A DNA stretch of 64,000 nt from Otis tarda (GCA_026413225.1 CM048591.1:78098009-78162008), one strand, 5' to 3'; shown: positions 36,661 through 48,736, numbered from the stretch's first letter. A program made the numbers and translations. The notes: generated by a model from the letters alone, not told the origin.

Positions 36661-37179
36661 TTTTGAAGGCTCATCAGTCACAATTTCTCGTGATTCCAAT
36701 TTTAAGTGTCACCTTTTGTTTGCACATATTTTTCACACGGTGTTTAGCTTGAACGACAAGATTTTCAAAGCCAGCTATGCACTGGAGGAGAGCAGGCTTT
36801 TCATTTCTTGTACGTTTTTGATTAATTTTACCTTTAGAACTTTGTCCCTGAGTCAGAAAGTTTGTGAATTGCTCTGTGTGAGATACACGAGCCAGGAGGA
36901 AATAGTTTGCTCACACTCAGTTTTCTAGTTCATTAGGTAAGACAATTTATCACACGACTGGTTGGTCAGATAAGGAGCACCTTACTCTATGATCATAGAG
37001 TCCTCATCATTTTACTCAGAGTTGCTCCAAATAAACTCAACAGGAGATCTTTGCAAACGTAATGTGGTCAAGATGTATCAAGGTGAAATGACGGACAGTT
37101 TGGCTCAAGAAGACCATTTGAGTGAAGCGTACAGGACATCTTGAGGGAAGGCTGTCCTCAAGGGGCGATGTTCAAGGTG

Positions 37180-37620
37180 CATTAAAGAAATGAAGGGAAG
37201 AAACCTGTTCTCTGCAAGCGGTTGCGTGCCTGACCTTCTTCGTGACTTGTATAGGCGAGTGATGCATAAAAAACCATTCAATTAAATAATGTGAATTACC
37301 TCTGGCTTGACAAATGACTGCTAAAAATTGAGCGCTTCTCTCTATGGGAACTACACTTGCCTGAATGTGAACAAAGTGCCTGGAAGTTATATCAAATTAA
37401 AAAACGTGCCGCGGCTGTTAACGAAGGGCCTCCTGCACTGGCTCTAAATATGATGCCCGTATATCAAAGACCTCTGACATTGCCTGCCACTCGATCTGGA
37501 CACAGGAAACATGGGATTCCAGGCAGATGAGAGCTGAAATTAAAGCTCCAAACCCTTTCCTTGTGCAAGTGATTAGGCGCAGCTGTTTCGCTTCACATTT
37601 CGGAGCACTTGAACTCTGCA
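37180..37620. promoter_or_regulatory. Possible conserved non-coding element
   Basis: A 440-bp complex block with more CpG than its surroundings (CAAGCGGTTGCGTGCC, GTGCCGCGGCTGTTAACG, TTAGGCGCAGCTG) and motifs such as CATTCAATTAAATAATG and TTCACATTTCGG. No frame through it looks coding. An enhancer-type element is the likeliest reading, at low confidence. Confidence 0.25.
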
Positions 37621-38276
37621 ATCTGCCACATTTTTACAGGACTGCATGTGCAGAGGGTAAAAAAAGGTATCGTGCCCTGGCTAGACAGCAGATGTGGGGA
37701 TAAAGAAATGTCTCCATTACAAGAAGAAATAAATGAAAAAGAAAATATTTGAAAAAAGCAGAAATTGGGAGGCAAGAGGAAGAAATTGAATGGAGGCTAT
37801 CAGAACAAGAAAATAAACCTGTTTTCCCTAGATAAGGAGGCTTAAATATGCAAAAAAAATTCAACAAATGTTACAAGAATAACATATTCACTTTTAAAAA
37901 ACATCTTTGCATTTCTAAATCTGCCCAAAGGTACAAAGTTTTTAGGTAGAAAGACTAGGGACTCCAGAAACTCAAATGCCACCTCTACATTTGCCACCTA
38001 AACATTTTGTGTAATACGACAGTTTGCTCAATATTGTTTCGGGATGGATTCTCCTTGAGCTCAGATCAACAATACATAAATACTAGGCTGCACAGGAGAA
38101 ATAATGTGAAAATGCCAAGCCTAAGACTTTCACAAACTCTCCTAGTGGTGTCAATTTTCCTAGCTCCAGGTCTGTCCTGTAACAGGACTACAAAATGACG
38201 AGGATTTGCTCGGAGAAGTCTCTTCTATAAACTGATGAAACCTTTTAACTCTACAGTTTTGGTCAAATAGCTGTTT

Positions 38277-38351
38277 AAAGCCTGATTCTACTGGACAGAA
38301 GCCTATGGAACTCTTTCCCGTTGATTCCAGTAAGACTAGGATCAGTGCTTT
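38277..38351. mobile_element. Relic of an ancient MITE-like palindromic repeat
   Basis: AAAGCCTGATTCTACTGGA (38277-38295) and TCCAGTAAGACTAGGATCAG continuing to GCTTT (38326-38351) form imperfect inverted arms around a 30-nt centre; the right arm carries extra bases. The GCCTGATTCT... and ...GACTAGGATCAG ends, with a CTATGGAACTCTTTCCCGTT centre, resemble the amniote repeat type common in turtles and crocodilians (GCCTGATTCT/AGGATCAGGC ends around a CAATGGGA-type core). The family match is from memory and the copy is strongly decayed. Confidence 0.4.
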
Positions 38352-39321
38352 CAGTGCCAACTTTTTACTGAAGCTACAGGAGAACTGATGGCAGTACAGC
38401 TTTTTAAAAGATATATTTAATGAGGAGGCAACTGATACGTTCAATGAAGGAATACAGCAATTCAATGTAAAAAGAGTGTGAAATACAGTTAGGAAAATAG
38501 ATATTCATTTGCAAACATCATTATAACAGGAAGTTGTAGGAAAGAGTCAAAGAAAAATTTACTGTCCACCATCAGAGAGCTTTATTCAGCAAGTTTGGGT
38601 TCTTTCTGTTAACTTCTCATGACTTAAAAGTGTTTGAGTAGAGATGTTTCCCTGATCTCCCTGCAATACAAATAAAATTTTGTGGGACAATCAGATTGTC
38701 CTGGGTGTCCTGAGCAAGGAGCTTTTCACAACACAGGAGACCCTAACTCCTGGGCCAGGGAAATGGACCGTCTTTGACAAAGGATGTGAATTCCCTCCGT
38801 CACAAGAGCCGCAGGGTGGCTGGAAAGAGAGTCTGTTTTAATGAGCTTCCCTTTTGCAGAAAAGATTCACTGGGAAGCAGTACCTGAAAGCTTTATCTTC
38901 ACTGCTGCAAGGCTGTGGGACTTTGTTCACCCTTTGGGATAACAGATGCTGCCCATCCCTGTGTGTAATAACAACAGACACGCTCTCGTTTTACCTGAAG
39001 TAGGACTTGTGTGTGGGAGAGGACACCTGCTATAATTTAAAAGTGGTGATTACGGAGCCCTCCTTTCACTCCTACCCTTTACTCAGTGAAGACAAAGCCC
39101 TAAGGGTTTCCTACACCAGAAAGTGAAGCTGACCCCTTTTATACTTCCTAATAACACAAAGGTAAGTGTTATCTTATACGCCAGTTACAGCAAAGTTTCA
39201 AAAACTGGTTAAAACCCACTGCTGGTGACAGGAGAAAAACAAAAATCATGGAGCTGAGGCACGAGTGAGTTGAGTAAAGTTCTTGTGAAGAGAAGGAGTT
39301 TTATCTCACTTCTTGTCGTTT

Positions 39322-39339
39322 TGGGGGCTCATCTGGGAG
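39322..39339 (+). other. tRNA-Pro retroviral primer-binding-site-like sequence
   Basis: TGGGGGCTCATCTGGGAG matches the tRNA-Pro primer-binding site of gamma-type retroviruses and ERV1 elements (TGGGGGCTCGTCCGGGAT) at 15 of 18 positions. Two of the three differences are G-to-A and C-to-T at the two CpGs of that site, the changes expected from methylation decay. A PBS should sit a few bases after a 5' LTR, so 38.7-39.32 kb would be the LTR candidate, but no polyadenylation signal, TATA pair or terminal repeat could be fixed. No gag-like frame follows before the CR1 at 39639. Confidence 0.35.
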
Positions 39340-39638
39340 GATGCCACTCTAAGAAATGTTATCATACTTAATGCCTTTCTTGAAACCCTACGCGCTGGCA
39401 CAAAATTAGAACAACACATTCCCTGCTAAAAAATAAGTCAGTGTCAGGGTCAGGGGCAAAAATAACCTGAAATCATTACTCAAGAAGACAAAAAGAAAAT
39501 ATTGGAGATTTTTTGATTTTTTTTTTTTCCAAGTTCTCCCCTTGGTTTCAAAACAAACTTGATTCAAAGGGACGGAGAGGTGAAAGGAAAGGGAATATGA
39601 GGAAGAGGAAAAAAAGAGGAAAAAGTAGGCAGGAGAGA

Positions 39639-41028
39639 GCAAAAGGAAGACCCAAGGAACTACAGGCTGGTCAGTCTCACCTCTGTGCCTGGCAAGGTCA
39701 TGGAGCAGATTCTCCTGGAAACCATGCTGAGGCACATGGAAAATAAAGAGGTGACTGGTGACAGCCAACATGGCTTCACGAAGGGCAGATCCTGCCTGAC
39801 CAAGTTGGTGGCCTTCTATGGCAGGATTATAGCATCAGTGGACAAGGGACAAACAACAGATATCATCTACCTGGACCTGTGCAAAGCGTTTGACACTGTC
39901 CCGCACAACACCCTTCTCTCTAAACTGGAGAGACACGGGTTTGATGGACGGACCACTGGGTGGATGAGGAGTTGGCTGGATGGCTGCAGTCAGAGAGTGG
40001 TGGTCAATGGCTCGATGTCCAAGTGGAGACTGGTGACAAGCGGCATTCCTCCCCGATACATTCCTCGTATTGGGACTGGCACTGTTTAACATCTTTGTTG
40101 GCAACATGGAGAGCGGGATAGAGTGCACCCTCAGCAAGTTCGCTAATGACACCAAGCTGTGTGGTGTGGTCGACACGCTGGAGGGGAGGGATGCCATCCA
40201 GAGGGACCTGGACAGGCTGGAGAGGTGGGCCCATGCAAAGGTCATGGACTTCAACCAGACCAAGGGGAATGTCCTGTACGTGGGTCGGGGCAATCCCAGG
40301 CATAAATACAGACAGGGTGGAGAACAGATGGAAAGCAGCCCTGAGGAGAAGGACTTGGAGGTGCTGGTGGATGAGAAGCTCAACATGAGTCTACAATGTG
40401 CGCTTGCAGCTCAGAAAGCCAACCACATCCTGGGCTGCATCAAGAGAAGTGTGGACAGCGAGTTGAGGGAGGGGATTCTGCCCCTCTGCTCTGCTCTGGT
40501 GAGACCCGACCTGCAGCGCTGCATCCAGCTCTGGAGCCCCCAACATCAGAAGGACGTGGACCTGTTGGAGAGAGTCCAGAGGGGGCCACGAAGATGATGA
40601 GAGGGCTGGAGCACCTCTGCTGTGAGGACAGGCTGAGAGAGCTGGGGCTATTCAGCCTGGAGAAGAGAAGGCTCTGGGGAGACCTTAGAGCAGTCTTCCA
40701 GTACCTAAAGGGGGCTGCGGGAAAGGTGGGTAGAAACTCTTTAGCAGGGCCTGTTGTGATAGGACGAGCGGTAATGGTTTTGAAATAGAGGGGGGAAGAT
40801 CCAGATTAGATACAAGGAAGAAATTTTTTACGCTGAGGGTGGCGGAGCACTGGCCCAGGTTGCCCAGAGACGTGGTGGATGCCCCATCCCTGGCAGCATT
40901 CCAGGCCAGGTTGGACGGGGCTCTGAGCAACCTGATTGGAGATGTCCCTGCTCTTTGCAGAGGGGTTGGACTAGATGGCCTTTAACGGTCTCTTTCAACT
41001 CTAACCATTCTATGATTCTATGATTCTA
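39639..41028 (+). mobile_element. CR1 LINE with partial, broken reverse transcriptase
   Basis: This is the largest element in the window, about 1.39 kb, plus strand. It starts inside the ORF2 reverse-transcriptase domain after a purine-rich run ([20 protein letters not shown]). RT motif [12 protein letters not shown], is at 39868-39900. The motif B region (SGIP, about 40035-40066) is disrupted: CATTCCTC occurs twice (40044, 40059) and shifts the frame. The catalytic FADD box reads [11 protein letters not shown], because AAT at 40145-40147 replaces the GAT aspartate codon. The C-terminal part follows ([36 protein letters not shown]), then a frameshift near 40575 and a stop at about 40786. The 3' UTR ends in CTATGATTCTATGATTCT. 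The endonuclease and ORF1 are absent, so it is dead. Confidence 0.96.
39685..40788 (+). pseudogene. Remnant of CR1 ORF2 (reverse transcriptase)
   Basis: The reading frame of the CR1 protein survives in three pieces. 39685-about 40050 holds the fingers/palm with motif A. 40070-40597 holds the rest of the palm, the AND box and the thumb. About 40575-40788 holds the C-terminal residues ([35 protein letters not shown]). Intact ORF2 would supply target-primed reverse transcription with an N-terminal endonuclease, which is not present here. The breaks are two frameshifts, a catalytic Asp-to-Asn change and a premature stop. Nothing suggests it has been taken over for a cellular role. Confidence 0.9.
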
Positions 41029-42283
41029 AAATAAGTTTATTAATAAGTGAAGTTGGGTTATAGGCCAAAAGAACAACTGTACAGAAATGAGATCCTGTAA
41101 AACCCTATTCTATAAAATCAGATATAGGAATAACTCTCTGCTCCATTGAGGAAAAAGCTGAGACAGAGCACATTCAAACTACCCAGAACTGGCAAGACAA
41201 ATTAAATTCAGAGTAAGATATCTGCATTAAATGAAATGGTACCCTAAAGCTGGTAAGCTATTTCAGTAGTTTTACATTGCACTGAAATTTCTCAGACAGA
41301 GTAAGGAAAAGAAATTGTCTTTCTACGAGATAGACAACGGGAGAGGCACCAATACATCAACGCACCAAGTCAAACATGGTGTTGGAAGGAGGCAAAAAAT
41401 GGTGAAACCTGAACAGGTGATAGAGAGTAAGAAAGAGAAATACAGGGAGGAAGATTTCAACATAAAGATGACAACCAAGCGGCTTGAAATGGAAACTTTG
41501 CTGATCATTTAGAAACACAGAACAAATACAGAAAACATGTAGGTGGTTGCAAGACCTCTGCCCATGCGACACTGTGAAAGTCGAGGCAGCTCTGAGTCAA
41601 TTTTCTGAAGGTCTTTGAGGAATGAGAGTTTCTCCAAAGTACCACACATAACTTTTCTGGAAAGGCACTGAAGATCTTTAGCTCATATCTCAAAAAAATG
41701 TAAGAATAGGTTAGGAATGTGACAAACACTCATGAAATGCTTGGAAGAGCACAAAGACATCTTATCTCTGCTGATGTTCATCTTCTCACACACTTCGAGT
41801 AACTAGCCGTCACTTGAATTCTGGAGGTGAGAATCTCTCGGTCAGATATGGAAGATGGTGAAAAAAGGGAACCCTTTAAATAGAGTAACAGAAGATTGTG
41901 GAAGCTGTAAAGGAAGTCTGCTCATGGATGAAAGCGTTGTGAGAAGGCAGTAAGGAGGCAGATGAATCATGGATGTGAAGTATTCAGCATCCTGGTGTAG
42001 GACGCTCTAAAACGGTGACTCAGGCCCCAGTAAAGCCTTGAAATGAGAAGGTTTTCAGCTCCCTAGGGCTTGTTTAATTTCAGGATTTGTTGTGAAATAC
42101 CACACTGAAGTTTGCTTTCCCACAGAAGGTCTGCAAATCTCAGTGTTGATTGGGAACAGTCATTTTAACACTTTTGCCTCCTGTAATTCAACTGAAAATT
42201 GGACACCCATGAAGACAGTCAAAGAGCAGAAGAGTGTGTAAGTCAGAAGCAGATGGCCCAGTATTCTTCAAACCTCTCGGAGT

Positions 42284-42590
42284 CATCTTTCTTTTATCAC
42301 AGTAACTCCCTTTCCGTTCTCTATTTTCTGTTCCTTCTTTATGTGTCCGTTCTTTCTCCACTTCCTCCTTTCCAGTGTTTCTTTTTCCTTTGTCCTAACA
42401 AAACTTATTTTTTTTTCTCCCCCATTTCTATAAATTTCCCACTATTTTGTTTTAGCCCTACATTAGTACAAATGCACCTTTCCACTTTGCTCTTCTTTAC
42501 CTTCCCTACCTCTCCTCTATTGCACTCTCTTCCTTCGTTTCTCTTTTTATTTTCTTCACTTTTTCACTACATTCTCCATACCAGAAGTTC
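42284..42590 (+). repeat. Pyrimidine-rich stretch
   Basis: About 300 bp dominated by C and T with TTCTT/CCTTT motifs but interrupted by single purines. The 143-codon frame at 42199-42630, rich in F, L, S and P, is produced by this composition and is not accepted as a gene. Confidence 0.7.
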
Positions 42591-43189
42591 GGCAAAAGAT
42601 CAAAAGGGAAAACCTGGCAACACAAATTAAAGATTTGGTGGCAGCCAAATGTAACTAAATAAAAATGCTTTTGCATTAGCCACAGTTACTAACAGTGTTT
42701 AATAGTTGGCGATCCGTAGTTTTTACTAGGTGAACAAGAAGTTAGAAAACATAAGTAGGCGTAGCAGGCAGCACAGTTAAAATTGCATTTCTTCATACAA
42801 GCTTGTCCAAAGCAGTACATCTTTTGTGGGCTTTTTTTTTTACCTTCTTCTTTAGTATGAATTGAAAGCTTAAAGTACATTTGTTGTAAAGTATGGCTTG
42901 AGACACCAGTTACCTGAATTTGTATTTTCCCTCCCCATCCCCTCAATGAGTATAATCTCATTTCACTTTCTGTCAGTAAAAGGTGGAAGTGAGCACTACA
43001 TTTACAGATTAGAGAATTAGTACTATTCCACACAGCTTTTTTTTTAAAGGATGCAATCACCAGGATGTTGCTGCTGTCAGTAGAACCGCAATACTGTGCG
43101 CGTTCACACTTCAGTATGCATTAAAAGCACAGTTTATAAATGTATGAGATGCATGACACTATCTCTGTATGGAAATATTATTCTAACAT

Positions 43190-43400
43190 ACCTTAATTGT
43201 ATTCAATAATCACATTTTATAACCTTTTAATTGACTAGTATTTAATGTTTGTGCAATTAAATGATTGTAACCAACCATCCATTGCAGTTAATTATCTGCA
43301 GATTGTGCTGGTCACTTTAAGTATTTCTTTTACTATGTTCAGGACGTGGCATTTTTCCAATTTCTTAATGGGCTGCATTTAGAAAGGGAACTACAGCAAA
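43190..43400. promoter_or_regulatory. Possible conserved non-coding element
   Basis: Block with AACCTTTTAATTGACTAG, GTGCAATTAAATGATTG, GCAGTTAATTATCTGCAG and TTTCTTAATGGGCTGC, rich in homeodomain cores and free of repeats. Appearance only. Confidence 0.25.
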
Positions 43401-43510
43401 CCTGTTATCTGTAGCATGTGTATTACAGAGGAATAACTCATACGACAGCAGTCTTATTAGAGGCTGTTATGAACAACTTTTGCCATGGGCCATATCTTAA
43501 GCTGTCAGTG

Positions 43511-43543
43511 TCGTTACTCTGATTTACACCAGCTGAGGATTAG
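43511..43543 (+). mobile_element. Fragment of an ancient amniote repeat
   Basis: GTTACTCTGATTTACACC followed by AGCTGAGGATTAGG matches the GATTTACACCAG-CTGAGGAT phrase of old MITE-like repeats common in turtle and crocodilian DNA and present as relics in birds. Only about 33 bp are convincing. The family match is from memory. Confidence 0.4.
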
Positions 43544-46500
43544 GACACACGTGTGATTGCGAGGAATGGTAACTCCTTTAGATGCATCAAATCTTTCAAG
43601 ATAAAGAACTTCAGTATAAAGCATAGCTGAGTTAAAAAACCAATGTTTTTAAGAACAGCGGAGCAAGGTAAGAAGATAGTGCTAGTTCCTCTGCGTTTAT
43701 CTCCATGTAGGACTCAGTTTGGTCCTGTACGGAAGGACCACTTGTGAGGTCCTGAAGGCATTCCATTAGTGCAAAAATAAGTTCTGAAACTGAGAAAAAA
43801 AATCAAATTAATCGCTTATGTCAAGTAACATTCTCTATGTTCAAAGAACATAATAGAAAATTAACACGGTGAAATTAATTCCTGAAATCTTTTCCCATAG
43901 TATTTGATTATTTTTCTCTGTTAGGCCAGCATGGCTTACAAACATCAGCCCTTTGACAACGTGTGGTAGCTGCCATTCACAGAAATACAGAAGGATAATA
44001 GAGACAGTCTACAAATTTTGCAAGGTCAACGGGGAAGAAAGTACTCTGATTTCACCCACCAGAGCTGGCCAAGATAGAGGTTTTTGATCTGGTTTTAAAC
44101 CAGAATATGGGCAATCCATGTCACCACTGCACTGCACAGTTGGCAGCAGCCTGGTGCTTGATGGAATGGACAGACACTGATCCTGCCCTGTGATGGAGCT
44201 ATGATGTCCCTGGGATGCACCTGACCGCTCTGAGCAGCCTTGCACATTCCGCTCTCCACAGGTCGTCTCATACAGAAGATTCAGGATTTGCGGCTCCCAA
44301 CAACATCAAACTTTTGATACGGTTCCTGCAGGAACAGGTGGTTTATTCTGAAATAAAATATATGCTTGAAGCTTCAACTGAAAAACTGAAGATCTTTCTA
44401 CATTACTTTAGGACTTTACCACGTAATGAAGATCTTGACAATGACAATGTCAAGATTTCACTCATTAGTTTGATCCAACATTGAGACCTGCAATCCCCAA
44501 AAAATGGCAAGGATGTTGAAACACATCTTTCAACAGAGCAGGTATAATGGATCAGTGCAAATAACAGCCCCAGAACTGGGATTTTTATTTGGTATTTTGA
44601 AGAACTCGAACTGAAAGCATCTCTTCTCTTTCACAACCACTTTCTGCTCTTGCAGTCGTATCTTAAACCAGGTTTAGTCATGCGTCACCTCTTGTAGCAT
44701 GCTGGTTGGAAATTAATCTCCTGATGTCTTAAACAGATCTCTGTAAATTGTCTCCAGGAGCTCGCCTAAATGCGAGTTCTGTCGAGGCACCTTAGCAAGC
44801 AGGATCAGAGATGACATGGGAACAGTTGCTTCACCTGTGGGATGTTGACACAAAGATCCAGGGATGGACCCAAGGCCCTCTGTTAGGTGGCCAGATGTAC
44901 ACTGATGCTTCTCCTTCTCCTTTTATCCACATGTGTGATACATTTTCATAATTAACCTCTCAATAGTTAGCATACCAACAACAGTAAGAACTCCTTTCTC
45001 ATCAGCACAGAGAAAAACGGATCTCACTGTGTTTTCTGATGAGCCCTGATCATCAGATATGTTGCCAGAACAGGTTCAGGTCAGGATCTTTCAGCATGAT
45101 CAGCAGAAAAATACCTGCTTAGGATTCAGAAAACTCATCCTGAAAGAATGAAAAAAAAAAAAAGCAAAAAATGCAATGTGCCCAGTTTTTAAAGGCTGGA
45201 GCACTTCTACGCATGGGTAAAACAGGAACAGGTTTTTAGGCCCGACGAATTATTGCTGCTGGTAACTGAGACACGGGTAGAAGCAGGTAATTCTAGAGTT
45301 GAGTTTTGTGTTTAGTTGTGCAGAGAGGTTTTCAGAATCATGGTAATCACAGTCTGGGTCCCACTTCGGGCCTTTAAACATATTTTCCACGATTTACTAA
45401 AATCCTCATTCAAAAAGAAGCTGTGGCAGTTATATTCAGTCTTTTGTCTCTGAAAAATAGAAATTAAAAAAAAGCATATTCTAGGAATTTGCAAAGAAAA
45501 TATACTTAAATATTATTTTTCCAGTAGTATTTTGTCTAGGCCAGCAATAGCAAACCCAAGGTATACATGTTTATATCTGTAGTGTTAAAATGTTTTTTAA
45601 TACTCACAAATGGATAGAGCTAAGTTGTCTCAAATGGATTTTGTTGCTTTTTTTTTACAAATACTATTGGCTGACTTTTTCAAATTATTTTGTTGTCTTA
45701 CGTTGGGAGTATTTAAGAGAAAAACTGAAAAGAACTGATCTCTGGGGAAGTTTTTGGTATTTGGAAATTCTTTGTTAAATATGGAAAAGAGAAAAGGAAA
45801 CAGAAATGATAATCTTCGCTGGACTGATCTAGTTAAAAAGAAACTCAAGAATGCAAACAAATATCTTTCTAACAAAGGAGTAACAAGATCATTTGTGTAT
45901 CTTACTGCAGTAATGAGTAGAGCTTCACTAACATTTCAAAAGTTTATGAAGCATTAGCAGCAATTACAAGCCACAAATTTTGATCAACTTGTTCTTAAAG
46001 TTTTGGACACCAACTATGTAAAAATAAATGTATGTAGTCATGATATCTAAAGATCTGAAACAGCAAAGAAAGTTCCTTTCTTTCAGCTCAACATTGCCTC
46101 TCTGCCAAGGGACAGGAGAATTCAATGTTTTGTACAGCAACTTATATACAGAAGAGAGAGCACCACAGAGCTAAGTGGTTCCTTAAAGTGAAGTTATCTG
46201 ATCAAAAAACAATCAGAATTTTTAGTTCTCAAATTGAATGCCAACAAATGGCACACAACCAGAGACTCTCCTGAATAGGGTTTCCAACCTTCTTGCATGC
46301 TTTTCTTGCATACAAAGTCTACAGGGTTCTTTTTTTTTTCACCAGGTCTCTGTACTTTTTAGGCATGAGATTGAAGGCAAAAACTGCTCAAAGACTACGT
46401 AACCTTACACATTCCATCCATCTGCCTACCTCCCTTGTGCACAACTGTTTCAACAAATGCAAGCCAAGCTGAAAATGCATCTGTGACTCAGGCAAAAAAA

Positions 46501-48124
46501 AAGTCATTTGACCTCTGCAACGCCTCATTCGAGTGTTCGAGGCCCGTTACTGCGTGGACTCATGGATTTGTTTTTACAAGGTTTTATCTGCAGTCCAACT
46601 TACATATCTACTTCTTATAATTTATCAAAGTGTCTGAATGTTAACAAAATAATGGATCTATACAAAACTCTCTAAAAAATCCAAGGCCTGATCATCCCAG
46701 TGACAGAAGATTTTTTTTTTTTTTTAAAAAGAGTTCAGATTTCCAAACTTCAGAGTCATACACATGTGATCACATTTCATTGCACAGCCAGCTCATTTCT
46801 CTTGCCTCTTCAGCTGCATATATCTGCCATAGTATGGTTTTTGCCAGGTTTACGCCCATTGCTAATTGTGGCCCACCTGGAAATGATCCAGATAAATGAG
46901 ACCTGATTACATCTGCCCAGCTCAAACCAGCTACATTAACTGGATATAAACTGTTACCACAGGTCTAGAGACAAGGTGGTTCACTTCATCATAGGAAGAG
47001 GTAAGCAGAGGTAATAATGATGAACAAATAAATTGTTCAAAATCCAGGGATTTTTTTTTTAATATTCTAATTAATTTTGCTATGTAGAAGAGTAGACACA
47101 CACACACACGGAGTAAGTTACTGTTCCTTCCTTGAGGTCTCAGAAATCCTTAACAGGATGAAGCCAAGACTTAAGCCATTCCAGATCTCTTGCTTTCATC
47201 TAATAATACATGGGATGAAACCTGTTTATTTCCTGCTAAGTTAACTGAACAAAAAGTGAGCAATGTTTACCTTTGAGAAGAGTATTTTTTTGAGGATATG
47301 TTTCACAATAGTTTCTTGGGTATTCTTATTTATGCTGAGTTACTGATGTTAACATCCAAATATAAGATATTAGCTTTCTTTGCATTTTTGAATGAGAGTT
47401 GGAAGAGGTTAAGTGGAAGATTATCAGCAATTTATTCTTTTATAAGAATAAGCTCTGCAAAGAGCTCAGATACAATGCTGATGATGAAAGTGTTAACAAC
47501 AGTTACTGATCTAAATTCTCTAACAAAACCCTCAGTGCTTTTTCAGCAGGACAGCCTCTGATGGGTATTTTATTTTATCACTTATTTTGCTTCCTTAGGA
47601 CCACTGCATGGTCTGTTCTTAATGGAAGCCACAAAATATATTTGTAAATGGAGGTTTAAGACTTTAAAACTGGGGATGAACACATTCAAGATATGAGTAG
47701 GAAACTAATCAAAAGTTAAACTTAAGTGTCACTAAGTCCCACGTAACACAATGATGCACATTCTGGAAAGCTGGAAGAAGACAGCACGACAAACGTACCC
47801 TGAAAATTGGAACTGTGGAAGTTCACAGAGACTGCTAAGAAGGAATCAGTCTGCATCTGACTGAGCTCGTTAAGTGAAGGCAAGTCGAAGTCCTAACGAC
47901 AGCGCAACCCTTTGCCTGAGAAGGGAGTACAGACGCGGCTGTTCTGCTTTCCAGCGTCATTAGATTTGTAACAGTTGGTTCAGCCTGGTTAACGGTTTCA
48001 ATAATGCGATCCTGGTTAAAAGTTGCCCAACCAGGTTCCCATGGTTTCCCACCCCATCCCGCCTCCTTACTGAATGCACTCGCATGCGCTGGGAAGGAAG
48101 CGTGAGCTGGAATGTGTCCTGCTA

Positions 48125-48159
48125 CCCGCCCCGGGGCTGTGTTATTTCAGGTATATAAG
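48125..48159 (+). promoter_or_regulatory. Possible TATA promoter with upstream GC box
   Basis: CCCGCCCCGGGG at 48125-48136 is followed 15 bp later by TATATAAG at 48152-48159, a TATA-type box. A start site would fall near 48180-48190. The upstream 48050-48120 is moderately CpG-containing. No convincing exon follows; the 74-codon frame at 48112-48336 runs into a poly-T. Speculative. Confidence 0.2.
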
Positions 48160-48244
48160 GCTATCAGGTCCTGTACATTAACATGGGAAACTTCTAGAGA
48201 GCCTTTCCTTTTTCAGAGCCAAAAAAATCAAGCCAAATTCATGC

Positions 48245-48261
48245 TTTTTTTTTTTTTTTTT
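48245..48261 (+). repeat. Poly-T run, 17 bp
   Basis: Uninterrupted T17 followed by AATTTACTTAATAATAG. No retroposed body is evident. Confidence 0.9.
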
Positions 48262-48710
48262 AATTTACTTAATAATAGAATTGCTTCCAAAGTAATTACG
48301 TTATGGATTTGTTCACACGATGCATGCAGGAAGTGAAAAAAGACAGCATGCAAGACTTCAGTTTCTGAAAAGCCAGCTTTTCTAGATGTAACTGTTTTCC
48401 CTGATCATGTTCATATTTTACAGAAATTATATGGTAAACGCATGTAACCTACCCTATCATAGGTAACGTGCTCCAACTCCTTTGACTCTAAAGGAGCAGA
48501 CAGTGTCATGAGATGGCAATACTACAATCTGAAAAATAAATATGCTAATCTTGTGCCACACAAAATTAAGTACTTAGAAGATTCTAGTGTTTGTCCTGCT
48601 CTTAATTACAAGCCTTGGAGAAAAGGGTCATACATCATGCAGAGAACTCCAAAGGCAGCTTTGTTGGTTTATTAATCCTAATGTATTATCAGATCATGAA
48701 AATAATTTGA

Positions 48711-48736
48711 GTGATTTGGTAATGTGATTTGGTAAT
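48711..48736 (+). repeat. Perfect 13-bp tandem duplication
   Basis: GTGATTTGGTAAT occurs twice head to tail with no difference, indicating a recent slippage event. Confidence 0.9.

Larger units (their letters stand above)
23868..39638. other. Unique non-coding sequence, 15.8 kb
   Basis: No coding gene or long transposon was recognised. The stretch contains an 84-bp pyrimidine tract (25488-25571), a degenerate 30-bp minisatellite (28371-28600), a 16-bp tandem duplication (32192-32225), several complex repeat-free blocks that resemble conserved non-coding elements, a MITE-like relic (38277-38351), a retroviral PBS-like site (39322-39339) and a purine-rich run leading into the CR1 at 39639. A short GC/CpG-rich patch lies at 30640-30740. 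Confidence 0.55.

Noticed and set aside
39835..40386. 183-codon minus-strand frame
   Set aside because: It is the antisense shadow of the CR1 reverse-transcriptase frame on the plus strand.
42199..42630. 143-codon plus frame rich in F, L, S and P
   Set aside because: It is produced by a pyrimidine-rich stretch, with no signal, domain or splice support.
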